DNA from: Gaetbulibacter_A aestuarii
GTDB lineage: Bacteria; Bacteroidota; Bacteroidia; Flavobacteriales; Flavobacteriaceae
Direction: 5' to 3'
DNA length: 64,000 nt
Assembly: GCF_039537665.1 (NCBI RefSeq)
Contig: NZ_BAABAY010000002.1
Span: 62,001 to 126,000, forward strand
Shown here: one piece after another, positions 44,118 to 51,801 of the stretch
Numbering within the stretch: the first letter of the stretch is position 1
Layout: each line of letters begins with the position of its first letter
Notes under the pieces: model-generated
What the model was told of the DNA's origin: nothing
Seen by the model: the letters and a program-made list of their open reading frames with translations, nothing else
Databases searched by the model: none
Position numbers and translations under genes: made by a program

Positions 44118-45431
44118 ATGATTATTTTAGCCTCGGAAACATTAGGAACAGTAATAGCCACAGTATCGGTGTTTTTAGTAATTACCCTGCTGTTGGTAGC
44201 ACTATTACTGGTAGTAAAAGAAAAATTATCACCCTCAGGACCTGTAAAGATCACCATTAATGGTGAAAAAGAAATTGAAGTGGGCTCCGGAGGATCATTA
44301 CTTTCAACCTTAGGTGGTAAAAAAATATTCTTACCATCTGCCTGTGGCGGGGGTGGAACTTGTATTCAATGTGAATGTCACGTTCTAAAAGGTGGAGGTG
44401 AAGCACTTCCAACGGAAACACCGCATTTCTCCAGAAAAGAATTAAAAGAAGGCGCTCGTTTAGCATGTCAGGTTAAAGTAAAACAGGATATGGATATTAC
44501 CATTCCTGAAGAGGTATTTGGTATTAAAAAGTGGGAAGCCACAGTTGTTCGAAATTATAACGTAGCTTCATTTATTAAGGAATTTGTAGTTGAAATTCCT
44601 GAAGATATGAATTACAAAGCTGGTGGTTATATTCAAATTGAAATTCCGCCTTGTGAGATAAAATATAAAGATATCGACATAACAGCGCATCCTGAAGAAC
44701 ATGAGAAACCAGACAAGTTTCAGGAAGAATGGGATAAATTCAATTTATGGCCATTGGTTATGAAAAATGATGAAGTTGTAGAACGTGCATACTCTATGGC
44801 TTCTTACCCTGCTGAAGGGCGTGAGATCATGCTGAACGTTCGTATAGCTACCCCACCATGGGATCGTAACAAAAACGGATGGATGGATGTAAATCCAGGT
44901 GTTGCATCATCTTTCATATTTGCACAAAAACCAGGTGATAAAGTAACTATTTCAGGTCCTTACGGTGAATTCTTTATTAATGAATCTGAAAGTGAAATGC
45001 TTTATGTAGGTGGTGGTGCAGGTATGGCACCAATGCGTTCGCATTTATATCACCTCTTTAAAACTGTAAAAACGGGACGTAAAGTGAGTTATTGGTATGG
45101 CGGACGTTCTAAACGTGAACTGTTCTATATCGATCACTTTAAATCATTAGAAAAGGATTTTCCTAATTTTAAATTCTACATGGCTTTATCTGAGCCTTTA
45201 GAAGAAGATAACTGGAAAGTAAAGAAAGATATTAACGATGAAGAAGGCGATGGGTTTGTAGGGTTTATTCACAACTGTGTGATTGATAACTACTTAAATC
45301 ATCATGATGCTCCTGAAGATATAGAATTATATTTCTGTGGGCCACCTTTAATGAACAAAGCCGTTCAGAAAATGGGAGAAGATTTCGGAATCCCTGATGA
45401 ACATATCAGATTTGATGACTTTGGAGGTTAA
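44118..45431 (+). CDS. nqrF: Na+-translocating NADH:quinone reductase subunit F
   Basis: 437 aa, the NADH-oxidising entry subunit. One N-terminal membrane helix. The [2Fe-2S] ferredoxin domain has Cys in S-A-C-G-G-G-G-T-C-I-Q-C and a fourth in L-A-C-Q. Then follow an FAD domain (R-A-Y-S-M-A-S-Y-P) and an NADH domain (Y-V-G-G-G-A-G-M-A-P-M-R-S), ending with Y-F-C-G-P-P and the C-terminal D-D-F-G-G. Last gene of the operon; terminator follows. Confidence 0.96.
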   Translation: MIILASETLGTVIATVSVFLVITLLLVALLLVVKEKLSPSGPVKITINGEKEIEVGSGGSLLSTLGGKKIFLPSACGGGGTCIQCECHVLKGGGEALPTETPHFSRKELKEGARLACQVKVKQDMDITIPEEVFGIKKWEATVVRNYNVASFIKEFVVEIPEDMNYKAGGYIQIEIPPCEIKYKDIDITAHPEEHEKPDKFQEEWDKFNLWPLVMKNDEVVERAYSMASYPAEGREIMLNVRIATPPWDRNKNGWMDVNPGVASSFIFAQKPGDKVTISGPYGEFFINESESEMLYVGGGAGMAPMRSHLYHLFKTVKTGRKVSYWYGGRSKRELFYIDHFKSLEKDFPNFKFYMALSEPLEEDNWKVKKDINDEEGDGFVGFIHNCVIDNYLNHHDAPEDIELYFCGPPLMNKAVQKMGEDFGIPDEHIRFDDFGG

Positions 45432-45450
45432 TTCTTCAATTATAATAAAT

Positions 45451-45480
45451 AAAAAACCAACGCCATGCGTTGGTTTTTTT
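45451..45480 (+). terminator. Bidirectional terminator after nqrF
   Basis: Perfect 13-bp stem AAAAAACCAACGC / GCGTTGGTTTTTT, loop CAT, T-tract after. It separates nqrF from the convergent cytochrome c gene. Confidence 0.88.
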
Positions 45481-45498
45481 TATGCTTAACCTTTTATT

Positions 45499-46089
45499 CT
45501 AAGACATTTTAGGAAGAAGCGGGGAGGGAACAACATTCTCTATCGGCTTTATACTTTTTAAATATGCAAAAATAGCTTTGAGATCGTCGTCCGGTAAATT
45601 TTTGTATGATTGCCAGGGCATTGGGGGTAACAATGGTCTGCTACCTTCCAAACCTTTATACAGGCCCTTTTTAATAGCCCGTAAAAACTGCTCTTCAGAC
45701 CACGTACCAATACCTGAATCATCAGGTGTTAAGTTTCCGGCAAAGGAGGTTCCCCACGGACCGGTGGCAGAAGTTAGTCCCATATTGAACAAAATATAAG
45801 ACTTGGCCGTGTTAGGGTCATACTCAGGTAAAACTTCATCGGCCGGGTAACCGGAAAGTAATCGATCAAAATCAAGTTCCATTCCGTTTTCAGTAAATTT
45901 TTTAGGGGTGTGGCAATCATGGCATCCTATCGAATTCACAAGGTGTTCGCCACGTGATACGGGATCCTCGACAGTCATTTCAGTGTCTACGGATTCATAT
46001 TCCGAAATGTTTTCTTTTTTATCTTTTGAATTACATGCAGATAAAACAAGGCAGCAACCTGCTACCATGAGGAGGTGGTTTGTTGTCAT
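45499..46089 (-). CDS. Mono-haem c-type cytochrome lipoprotein
   Basis: 196 aa. Lipobox C-L-V-L-S-A-C gives a lipid-anchored envelope protein. One haem motif C-H-D-C-H (C-x-x-C-H) at about residue 56 and a distal P-P-M-P-W carrying a likely Met axial ligand. Sequence D-L-K-A-I-F-A-Y-L-K-S-I-K fits a cytochrome c helix. Electron-transfer role, partner unknown. Convergent with nqrF; it may link the quinol pool or an oxidase to another acceptor, but that is inference. Confidence 0.85.
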   Translation of the reverse strand: MTTNHLLMVAGCCLVLSACNSKDKKENISEYESVDTEMTVEDPVSRGEHLVNSIGCHDCHTPKKFTENGMELDFDRLLSGYPADEVLPEYDPNTAKSYILFNMGLTSATGPWGTSFAGNLTPDDSGIGTWSEEQFLRAIKKGLYKGLEGSRPLLPPMPWQSYKNLPDDDLKAIFAYLKSIKPIENVVPSPLLPKMS

Positions 46090-46258
46090 AAGATTAGCTG
46101 GTTTGTTGTTAATTTACACTCTAATTTAAGAAATAAATCTCAAGGTTTTTTATAAAAGAAGATGGAAAAATTTCCGTTATTTAAAAAAATACTTAATGCA
46201 CTACAAACCGATAAGAATGGGAAACGGTTTGTTCAAGAAAATTCGGAATGTATCAGGT

Positions 46259-46711
46259 TTAAACCAATACACATTTGGGTTCATCAATTTCAACCTCAAA
46301 TAATTTTTTGTAATCCATAACGTTCGGAACATTGTCCAGTTGGCAAAGGAGTTCTATTACAGCAGAAAGGCCCTCGAACAATACTGCTTTATCCGTTGGA
46401 TTATTTGGTTTTTTGTTTTTGTGGTGAAGTGGAACCTGAAAGCCACAAGCTTTTAAGAAAGTAGCTTCGATCTGTAAAAGTTCCAGAGGCGAATACCCAT
46501 TAAACTTTCGACCTAAATTTTGATGTACCATCCCAAGGTAGTTCAGTTTTAGAGATCCGTGATCGTCAGAAAGGTGTTTCCAGGAATCAGTCTGACCCAA
46601 AATATTACCTACAGCGCATTGTTTACAACATTCCGGATTTAAATTCCCATTGTGGAAAGCATTGTACAAATTCTCTAAAGCAGTTTGTAATCGATTAGGA
46701 ATAGTAGTCAT
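46259..46711 (-). CDS. Cys-rich small cytosolic protein of unknown function
   Basis: 150 aa, no signal peptide. The key segment C-C-K-Q-C-A-V-G-N-I (about residues 28-37), a C-C-x-x-C motif, and further Cys (K-A-C-G-F, L-L-C-Q-L, K-C-V-L-V) suggest metal or Fe-S binding. Helical elsewhere (G-H/F-N-G-Y-S-P-L-E-L-L-Q-I). As far as I recall, relatives in this family of bacteria sometimes carry a database label as Na+-NQR subunit F; nothing here supports it, as there is no ferredoxin, FAD or NADH domain. Role unknown; location near nqr may be coincidental. Confidence 0.7.
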   Translation of the reverse strand: MTTIPNRLQTALENLYNAFHNGNLNPECCKQCAVGNILGQTDSWKHLSDDHGSLKLNYLGMVHQNLGRKFNGYSPLELLQIEATFLKACGFQVPLHHKNKKPNNPTDKAVLFEGLSAVIELLCQLDNVPNVMDYKKLFEVEIDEPKCVLV

Positions 46712-46956
46712 AACAAAATTCTTTTTTTAAAATTATTAAAAAACAGAAAACTATCCTAGGCAATTCGGTTTTTTTGCAAAACACAAACACCTTACCAAGT
46801 CCTGGTTTTTTCAATATTTAGAAAAAAAATTAAAAAATGGTAAAAACATGCTGTTTGTCGATACTTTTTTTTTGTCACTGTTTGAAAAGTGCTGATTTCC
46901 GCAAAAAAATAATTATCGCAGTTAGTAATACATCTATCTTCGATACAAGTTAGTAT
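46712..46956. other. Gene-free AT-rich spacer
   Basis: Runs of A/T with no protein-like reading on either strand and no hairpin I could support. It joins the remnant region that follows. Confidence 0.5.
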
Positions 46957-47291
46957 TCAACCATAAAGTTCTAAAGGATTTTCGAGTAACAAAAATAATT
47001 TTGGTGGTTGGGCGCCATTCATTAGGTCTGCGATACTTCTCAATGCAGATTTGGATGGCGCTTTTTTACGCCCTAAAACAAAATTCAAGGTAATATTCTT
47101 TTCCAAGGTCTTTCACCAAAAAGATATTGTAACGATTGGATTTTTTGTTCACATTCCATAATGATCCTTCTGTGTACATGTAGCATTCCTAAACCTACCA
47201 GTATAATTTCGCCTATAGCATAAGATAATTACCCTGTAAATTTCCCTGATTTAAATAAGGTTTTACGTACCGGACTGAAGATTCTATTCAT
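46957..47291 (-). pseudogene. Degenerate gene remnants (DUF6090-like start plus an unidentified C-terminus)
   Basis: The minus-strand reading from ATG at 47291 gives M-N-R-I-F-S-P-V-R-K, K-S-G-K-F-T-G then a TAA at 47231-47229. It continues in frame S-Y-A-I-G-E-I-I-L-V-G-L-G-M-L. The last part is the membrane signature I-G-E-I-x-L-V-x-I-G-I-L of small DUF6090-type proteins, here broken and losing the usual A-L-Q-I-N-N-W. Further downstream two frames overlap: one reads Y-T-E-G-S-L-W-N-V-N-K-K, the other V-L-G-R-K-K-A-P-S-K-S-A-L-R to a stop at 46959-46957. These look like parts of other decayed genes; I cannot name the last. Confidence 0.6.
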
Positions 47292-47342
47292 GTTTGGTTT
47301 AAATTAAGGAAGTCTGAATGGAAGGATTGAATCTCCTAAAAA

Positions 47343-47678
47343 TTAATACAGCATGTTGTTTAGAATCTTTTTTAAGTTGGCTTCCATCATGGTTAATTTA
47401 GAATCTCTCATAAAAATTTGTTGCATCACTTTTTGTAATTCCATAAGCTCCATATGTGAATAATGATGTTGGTCTATTCCTGCTTCTATTTTTTCAAAAC
47501 GTTCATCTTCCGAATCATTCTTGAATTCCCGATAGATCTTTTCAAAAGATTTTATGTTTACTCTGGATTTGATCAAGTTGAGCTCTTCCGCCATTTCTAC
47601 GTCATCTGCATTTGCGCACATTAAAAAAATATAGGTTTCTAATTCTTTTTTACTCCAGGAATTAATATCGGATTTCAT
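47343..47678 (-). CDS. Small helical protein, possibly TerB-like
   Basis: 111 aa, acidic and helical. The segment T-Y-I-F-L-M-C-A-N-A-D-D-V-E-M-A-E-E is reminiscent of the TerB fold (A-D-x-x-x-x-x-E-E), and Y-R-E-F-K-N-D-S continues that pattern, but the likeness is weak. The rest, M-E-L-M-E-L-Q-K-V-M-Q-Q-I-F, is amphipathic helix. No signal peptide. Function unknown. It lies upstream of the pseudogene remnants. Confidence 0.55.
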   Translation of the reverse strand: MKSDINSWSKKELETYIFLMCANADDVEMAEELNLIKSRVNIKSFEKIYREFKNDSEDERFEKIEAGIDQHHYSHMELMELQKVMQQIFMRDSKLTMMEANLKKILNNMLY

Positions 47679-47831
47679 ATATTATTGATTTATGTTGTTT
47701 TTGTTCTAGTAATTTAACTTCTAATCTTCTCAGGGAAAATCTCAATATTTATGAGGTAGATGAAGAGGGCAGGTTGCTATATAGGCTTAAAATCAAACCC
47801 ATAGCGGTACTAAATTTACAAGTTTTATTTT

Positions 47832-49271
47832 TTAAAAAACAAAGGGAATAAAGAATTTAAATACCAGCATTAAAAATAGTATGGAAAACAAATTCAAAAT
47901 GATACCCACTCTGGCCATTTGATTCACTTTCACGTAGCCGCTCGCAAATACTATGGCGTTTGGGGGTGTTGCCATGGGTAACATAAAAGCACAACTACTG
48001 GCGATGGTAACCGGAATTAAAAGATAAAGTATTGGAATATTCAAGCCCAAAGCAATTCCGGCGACTACAGGAGCCAAAACGGCTGTTAATGCAACGTTGC
48101 TCATTAGCTCGGTCATGAATAGCATCAAAGTGATCAATAATGCAGTCATAACAAAAATACTGATCTGACTTTCGGCTATGGCATTGGCTACAGCATCAAC
48201 TATGCCGCTTTCCGACATGCCATTGGCCAATGCCAAACCACCTCCAAATAATATAAGGATACCCCAGGATAATTTTTCGGTATCACGCCATTTCAGTATA
48301 AAATCCCCACGTTTAAGATGGTGTGGGATAGCGAATAAAGCCAAAGCACCAATGATGCTGATCATGGTATCTGATAAATCTAAACTCGGAATCAACGTAT
48401 TGATCAAACTTCGAAAGACCCATAAAAATACTATTATTCCAAAGGTGATTAGTACTTGTTTTTCATGCGGCGTGGTTTTACCTAATTTTTGTAGTTCATC
48501 TTTAATCACATCATGATCTGCTGTAAATGTTATGCCGTTATTCGGGAACATCCACTTCACTAAAACAAAATAAATGACACTGATAAGAACGATGGTGATG
48601 GGTAAACCAATAATCATCCATTTTAAGAATGAAATTTGAATATTGTATTCATTTTCCAATAAACCAATAAGAACAGAATTTGGTGGTGTACCAATAATGG
48701 TGGCAATTCCGCCGGCATTTGCAGAAAAGGCGATACCCAGCATGACACTCAAAGCAAAATTTTTGTCTGCCTTAGTAAAGCCATCAGCGTCGTTTATTAA
48801 TAATTTAATGACCGACATGGCAATAGGAAGCATCACTACCGTACTCGCTGTATTACTAATCCACATGCTCATAAAACCTGTGGCAATCATAAAACCTAAC
48901 ACCACACGATTTGGGCTGGTACCGGTTTTATTAATAATATTCAAAGCAATACGTTTATGTAAATTCACTTTCTCTAAAGCCAGGGCGAGTACAAATCCAC
49001 CAAAGAATAAAAACACAATGGGACTTCCATAATTGGCGCCAACATCACCTATTGGCATCACTTTAAAAAGCGGAAATAATACCAATGGTAATAGCGCTGT
49101 TACAGAAATGGAAACGGCTTCAGTAATCCACCAACAAACCATCCAAAGGGCTGTAGCTATTACGGTTGTAGCCTGGGCGGAAAGAATTTCAAAAGGTAAA
49201 AATTGAACAATTAAAAACAGTAATGGACCTAAAAAAAGACCTGTTTGCTTAGAGTATGGATGATGCACCAT
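47832..49271 (-). CDS. DASS/SLC13 family sodium-coupled anion symporter
   Basis: 479 aa with about 11-13 membrane helices. Divalent anion:Na+ symporter signatures: W-M-V-C-W-W-I-T-E-A-V-S-I at the N-terminal domain, S-N-T-A-S-T-V-V-M-L-P repeat-entry, G-T-P-P-N-S-V-L-I, and the second repeat S-N-V-A-L-T-A-V and A-T-P-P-N-A-I-V-F-A-S-G-Y. The two S-N-T / S-N-V motifs bind substrate and Na+. Probably imports dicarboxylates such as succinate, or sulfate, on the Na+ gradient that NQR builds. Confidence 0.92.
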   Translation of the reverse strand: MVHHPYSKQTGLFLGPLLFLIVQFLPFEILSAQATTVIATALWMVCWWITEAVSISVTALLPLVLFPLFKVMPIGDVGANYGSPIVFLFFGGFVLALALEKVNLHKRIALNIINKTGTSPNRVVLGFMIATGFMSMWISNTASTVVMLPIAMSVIKLLINDADGFTKADKNFALSVMLGIAFSANAGGIATIIGTPPNSVLIGLLENEYNIQISFLKWMIIGLPITIVLISVIYFVLVKWMFPNNGITFTADHDVIKDELQKLGKTTPHEKQVLITFGIIVFLWVFRSLINTLIPSLDLSDTMISIIGALALFAIPHHLKRGDFILKWRDTEKLSWGILILFGGGLALANGMSESGIVDAVANAIAESQISIFVMTALLITLMLFMTELMSNVALTAVLAPVVAGIALGLNIPILYLLIPVTIASSCAFMLPMATPPNAIVFASGYVKVNQMARVGIILNLFSILFLMLVFKFFIPFVF

Positions 49272-49315
49272 TAATGAAGTTGGTTATTTAATATTTAAAT
49301 GTAATCAAAATTTTA

Positions 49316-49342
49316 TTGCCATTGATAATAGTATTAATTTTG
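49316..49342 (+). promoter_or_regulatory. Promoter of the small protein-apbE pair
   Basis: TTG (49316-49318), 16 bases, TAATTTTG (49335-49342), a full -7 match. The start codon is only 4 bases further, so the transcript could be leaderless or nearly so. Confidence 0.55.
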
Positions 49343-49346
49343 CAAC

Positions 49347-49724
49347 ATGCGAAAAGCACTTTCAAAGCAGGAACTACATAACTTGGCTATGAACCACGTT
49401 GGAAAGGATTTAGAACAGCGTGGGTTTGAGTTTATTGCGGTTAATAGTCAGCTTAAAAAGCATCCGCAATTTGTGTGTATAGATAAAAAAAGCAACTATT
49501 TTTTTGTTATTGTACGAGCGGTTTTATTACCCAATAATCCAAACAATTATGATGTAGTTTGGATGGAATCTTTTAAAAAACATGCCCGAGAAAAGAATGC
49601 GAAAGTATTATATGCGGGGGTTGGTTTGGGTAATCCTGAAGGTGAAAATTTACCGGTTTATTTAAATGAAGATTTTTTGATTGAATACCACGGTTTGCAA
49701 GTATTAGAAACTAATTTGAATTAA
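49347..49724 (+). CDS. Small cytosolic protein paired with apbE
   Basis: 125 aa, alpha/beta, no signal. Seen: L-H-N-L-A-M-N-H-V-G-K-D-L, K-K-H-P-Q-F-V-C-I-D, Y-F-F-V-I-V-R-A-V and Y-A-G-V-G-L-G-N-P-E-G. I recall family relatives being labelled Na+-NQR subunit F in some databases, which the sequence does not support. Its TAA is followed at once by the apbE ATG, and the pair seems to be read from one promoter, so a link with flavin transfer or NQR maturation is plausible but unproved. Confidence 0.65.
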   Translation: MRKALSKQELHNLAMNHVGKDLEQRGFEFIAVNSQLKKHPQFVCIDKKSNYFFVIVRAVLLPNNPNNYDVVWMESFKKHAREKNAKVLYAGVGLGNPEGENLPVYLNEDFLIEYHGLQVLETNLN

Positions 49725-50705
49725 ATGAAAAAGATTACCATTCTTATAATTTTATTAATGGCTTTCCTTTCTTGTGAAAAGGAACCCAAAAATGTAAAAC
49801 TTCGAGGCCCTGTTTTTGGTACTGCCTATAATATCCAATATTACGCACCTCATGAGACTAATTATATTGAAGAGATCGATAGTTTGTTTGATGTGATTAA
49901 TGGGTCTCTATCAACTTATCAGCCGAATTCTGATATTTCAAAATTGAACAGAAACGAACTTGATTCAGTTGATGATCATTTCGTAAATGTTTTCAAGGCA
50001 TCCAAGGAAATTTATGAAAATACCAAAGGTGTTTTTGATCCAACGATTGGAAACATCGTGAATGCATGGAATTTTGGTGCAGAAACCAATAAATTTTTAA
50101 CAGATAGTACAACCATTGATAGCCTCATGCAATTTGTAGGCTTTGATAAGGTGAAACGAAAAGGACATATTATTGAAAAACCGTCTTCAACTTATCTAGA
50201 ATTTAACGCGATCGCTAAAGGTTATGGAATCGATGTTATCAGTAATTTTCTTGAATCTAAGAATATTCATAATTATTTAGTTGATATTGGCGGCGATATG
50301 CGGGTTTCAGGCACAAATTTAGAACGGCATTCGGGTTGGACCATTGGTATTGACGACCCTAATTTTGACGGGTCTCAGAGCTATTCGAAAGTTATTGTTT
50401 TAAAGGATGAAGCCATAGCGACCTCTGGAACATATCGAAAATTCAAGATCGACGACAACGGTAATCGTTATGCACATATTATCGATACGAAAACAGGTTA
50501 TCCAACCAAAACCCATATTCTTAGTGTGTCTGTAATTGCTCCTGATTGTATGACTGCGGATGCCTATGCTACGGCATTTCAAGCTATGGGAGTAGAAAAT
50601 GTTACAGAATTTCTAAAAACACATCCTGAGTTGAAGGTGTTTTTCATTTATGAAAATAATGAGCAGAAAATGGAAACAAAATCTCTAAACGGTTTCCCGG
50701 AGTAA
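49725..50705 (+). CDS. apbE: FAD:protein FMN transferase (ApbE)
   Basis: 326 aa. Lipobox A-F-L-S-C makes it a periplasmic-side lipoprotein. It transfers FMN from FAD to Thr in targets such as NqrC and NqrB. Seen: G-P-V-F-G-T-A-Y-N-I-Q, L-E-F-N-A-I-A-K-G-Y-G-I-D, L-V-D-I-G-G-D-M, A-I-A-T-S-G-T-Y-R-K and the Mg-site D-C-M-T-A-D-A-Y-A-T-A-F. Separated from nqrF by about 4.3 kb but functionally tied to it. Confidence 0.94.
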   Translation: MKKITILIILLMAFLSCEKEPKNVKLRGPVFGTAYNIQYYAPHETNYIEEIDSLFDVINGSLSTYQPNSDISKLNRNELDSVDDHFVNVFKASKEIYENTKGVFDPTIGNIVNAWNFGAETNKFLTDSTTIDSLMQFVGFDKVKRKGHIIEKPSSTYLEFNAIAKGYGIDVISNFLESKNIHNYLVDIGGDMRVSGTNLERHSGWTIGIDDPNFDGSQSYSKVIVLKDEAIATSGTYRKFKIDDNGNRYAHIIDTKTGYPTKTHILSVSVIAPDCMTADAYATAFQAMGVENVTEFLKTHPELKVFFIYENNEQKMETKSLNGFPE

Positions 50706-50710
50706 TAAGA

Positions 50711-51475
50711 CTATTTAAAACAAACAGGAATAATTTCGCCATTAGCGAGGCAGTAAGATTTTACCTGTTTCGGCGTTAATGTTTTGGTATAATCCACCGG
50801 ATCTACTTTAAAACCTATGTGACGAAGTTTATCGAAATAATCTTTTCCATAAACGCGAACATGATCATATTGGCCAAAAATTTTAGCGCGCTCCTTTTTA
50901 TCGGTAATGCTATTATCTTCAAACGTTTGCTCTCTACTTAGGTCTTGTGGTATTTGAAGAATGGCCATGCCTCCGGGCTTCAGAACGCGATAAAGCTCTT
51001 TCATGGCCTGAGTATCATCAGGAATATGCTCCAAAACATGGTTGCATAAAATAACATCGAACTGGTTGTTCTCAAATGGAAGATCGCAGATATCAGCTTT
51101 TACATCCGCCAAAGGCGAATTCAAATCAGTAGTGGTATAATCGAGATTTTTAAGTTTTCTAAAGCGTTTGTAAAAGGCCTGTTCCGGTGCAAAATGCAAT
51201 ACCTTTTTTGGAGAAGTAAAAAAATCAGTTTCATTTTTTAGATACAACCAAAGGAGACGATGCCGCTCTAAACTCAGCGTAGAAGGGGAAAGGGCATTCG
51301 GGCGCTGCTTGCCATAACCATAGGGTAACAAGGATTTAAATTGTTTTCCATCAATAGGATCGGTATATTTTTTTCCTTTTAAAATAAACGCTAAAACAGG
51401 TCTTGCCGCATAGCTTAACCTGATCAGAACAGGTCTTGGAATACGATTTAGTATGAACTTAAAAACAGATTTCAA
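50711..51475 (-). CDS. Class I AdoMet-dependent methyltransferase
   Basis: 254 aa. Methyltransferase core at about 90-220: V-L-H-F-A-P-E (a degenerate motif I, lacking the usual glycines), D-L-N-S-P-L-A-D-V, C-D-L-P-F-E-N-N-Q-F-D-V-I-L-C-N-H-V-L-E-H-I-P and R-V-L-K-P-G-G-M-A. It reads as a generic class I enzyme with L-Y-R-V-L-K-P-G-G as motif III. The N-terminus is basic (R-P-V-L-A-F-I-L-K-G-K-K). Substrate unknown. Third of a map-cupin-methyltransferase operon, 5 bases after the cupin gene. Confidence 0.85.
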   Translation of the reverse strand: MKSVFKFILNRIPRPVLIRLSYAARPVLAFILKGKKYTDPIDGKQFKSLLPYGYGKQRPNALSPSTLSLERHRLLWLYLKNETDFFTSPKKVLHFAPEQAFYKRFRKLKNLDYTTTDLNSPLADVKADICDLPFENNQFDVILCNHVLEHIPDDTQAMKELYRVLKPGGMAILQIPQDLSREQTFEDNSITDKKERAKIFGQYDHVRVYGKDYFDKLRHIGFKVDPVDYTKTLTPKQVKSYCLANGEIIPVCFK

Positions 51476-51480
51476 AATCG

Positions 51481-51798
51481 CTATTTATAGTCTTCCCGAA
51501 CAGGATAAAAGGTGTCGATAATTTCGCAATCACTCAGCGCCACGGCGCTATGAGTTACATTTGAAGGAATCACACAAACGCTACCGGCTTCTAAAATTTG
51601 AGTAACGCCATCTATAGTCATTTCGAATTTTCCGGAAACCATTTGAGTAATTTGTTCATGAATATGTGAATGCTCCGGTAGAATGGCTCCTTTTTCAACC
51701 GTAATAAAACCGATAGTATTATGATCGGTATGGATATAACGTCCTGAAATGCCTTTAGCAAGTTCTTTTGATGGAATATTTTTTATGTTGTAGTTCAT
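51481..51798 (-). CDS. Single-domain cupin protein
   Basis: 105 aa, one cupin beta-barrel. Metal-site motif 1 is H-S-H-I-H-E-Q-I (G-x-H-x-H type) and motif 2 region V-I-P-S-N-V-T-H-S-A. Small cupins bind metals and small ligands, or act as isomerases or dioxygenases; none can be chosen here. Between map and the methyltransferase gene with 3- and 5-base gaps. Confidence 0.85.
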   Translation of the reverse strand: MNYNIKNIPSKELAKGISGRYIHTDHNTIGFITVEKGAILPEHSHIHEQITQMVSGKFEMTIDGVTQILEAGSVCVIPSNVTHSAVALSDCEIIDTFYPVREDYK

Positions 51799-51801
51799 AA
51801 A

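Noticed and set aside
46162..46320. 52-aa frame on the plus strand starting ATG-GAA-AAA-TTT
   Set aside because: It runs into the 3' end of the Cys-rich gene on the opposite strand, and its second half is just the antisense of that gene. No homology or ribosome site supports it.
46259..46711. Naming this gene as Na+-NQR subunit F
   Set aside because: The true nqrF is at 44118-45431; this protein has no [2Fe-2S] ferredoxin, FAD or NADH domain.
47706..47852. Plus-strand frame reading ENLNIYEVDEEGRLLYRLK
   Set aside because: It looks a little protein-like but has no start codon in the right frame and overlaps the antisense of the anion symporter gene. I cannot tell it from chance.
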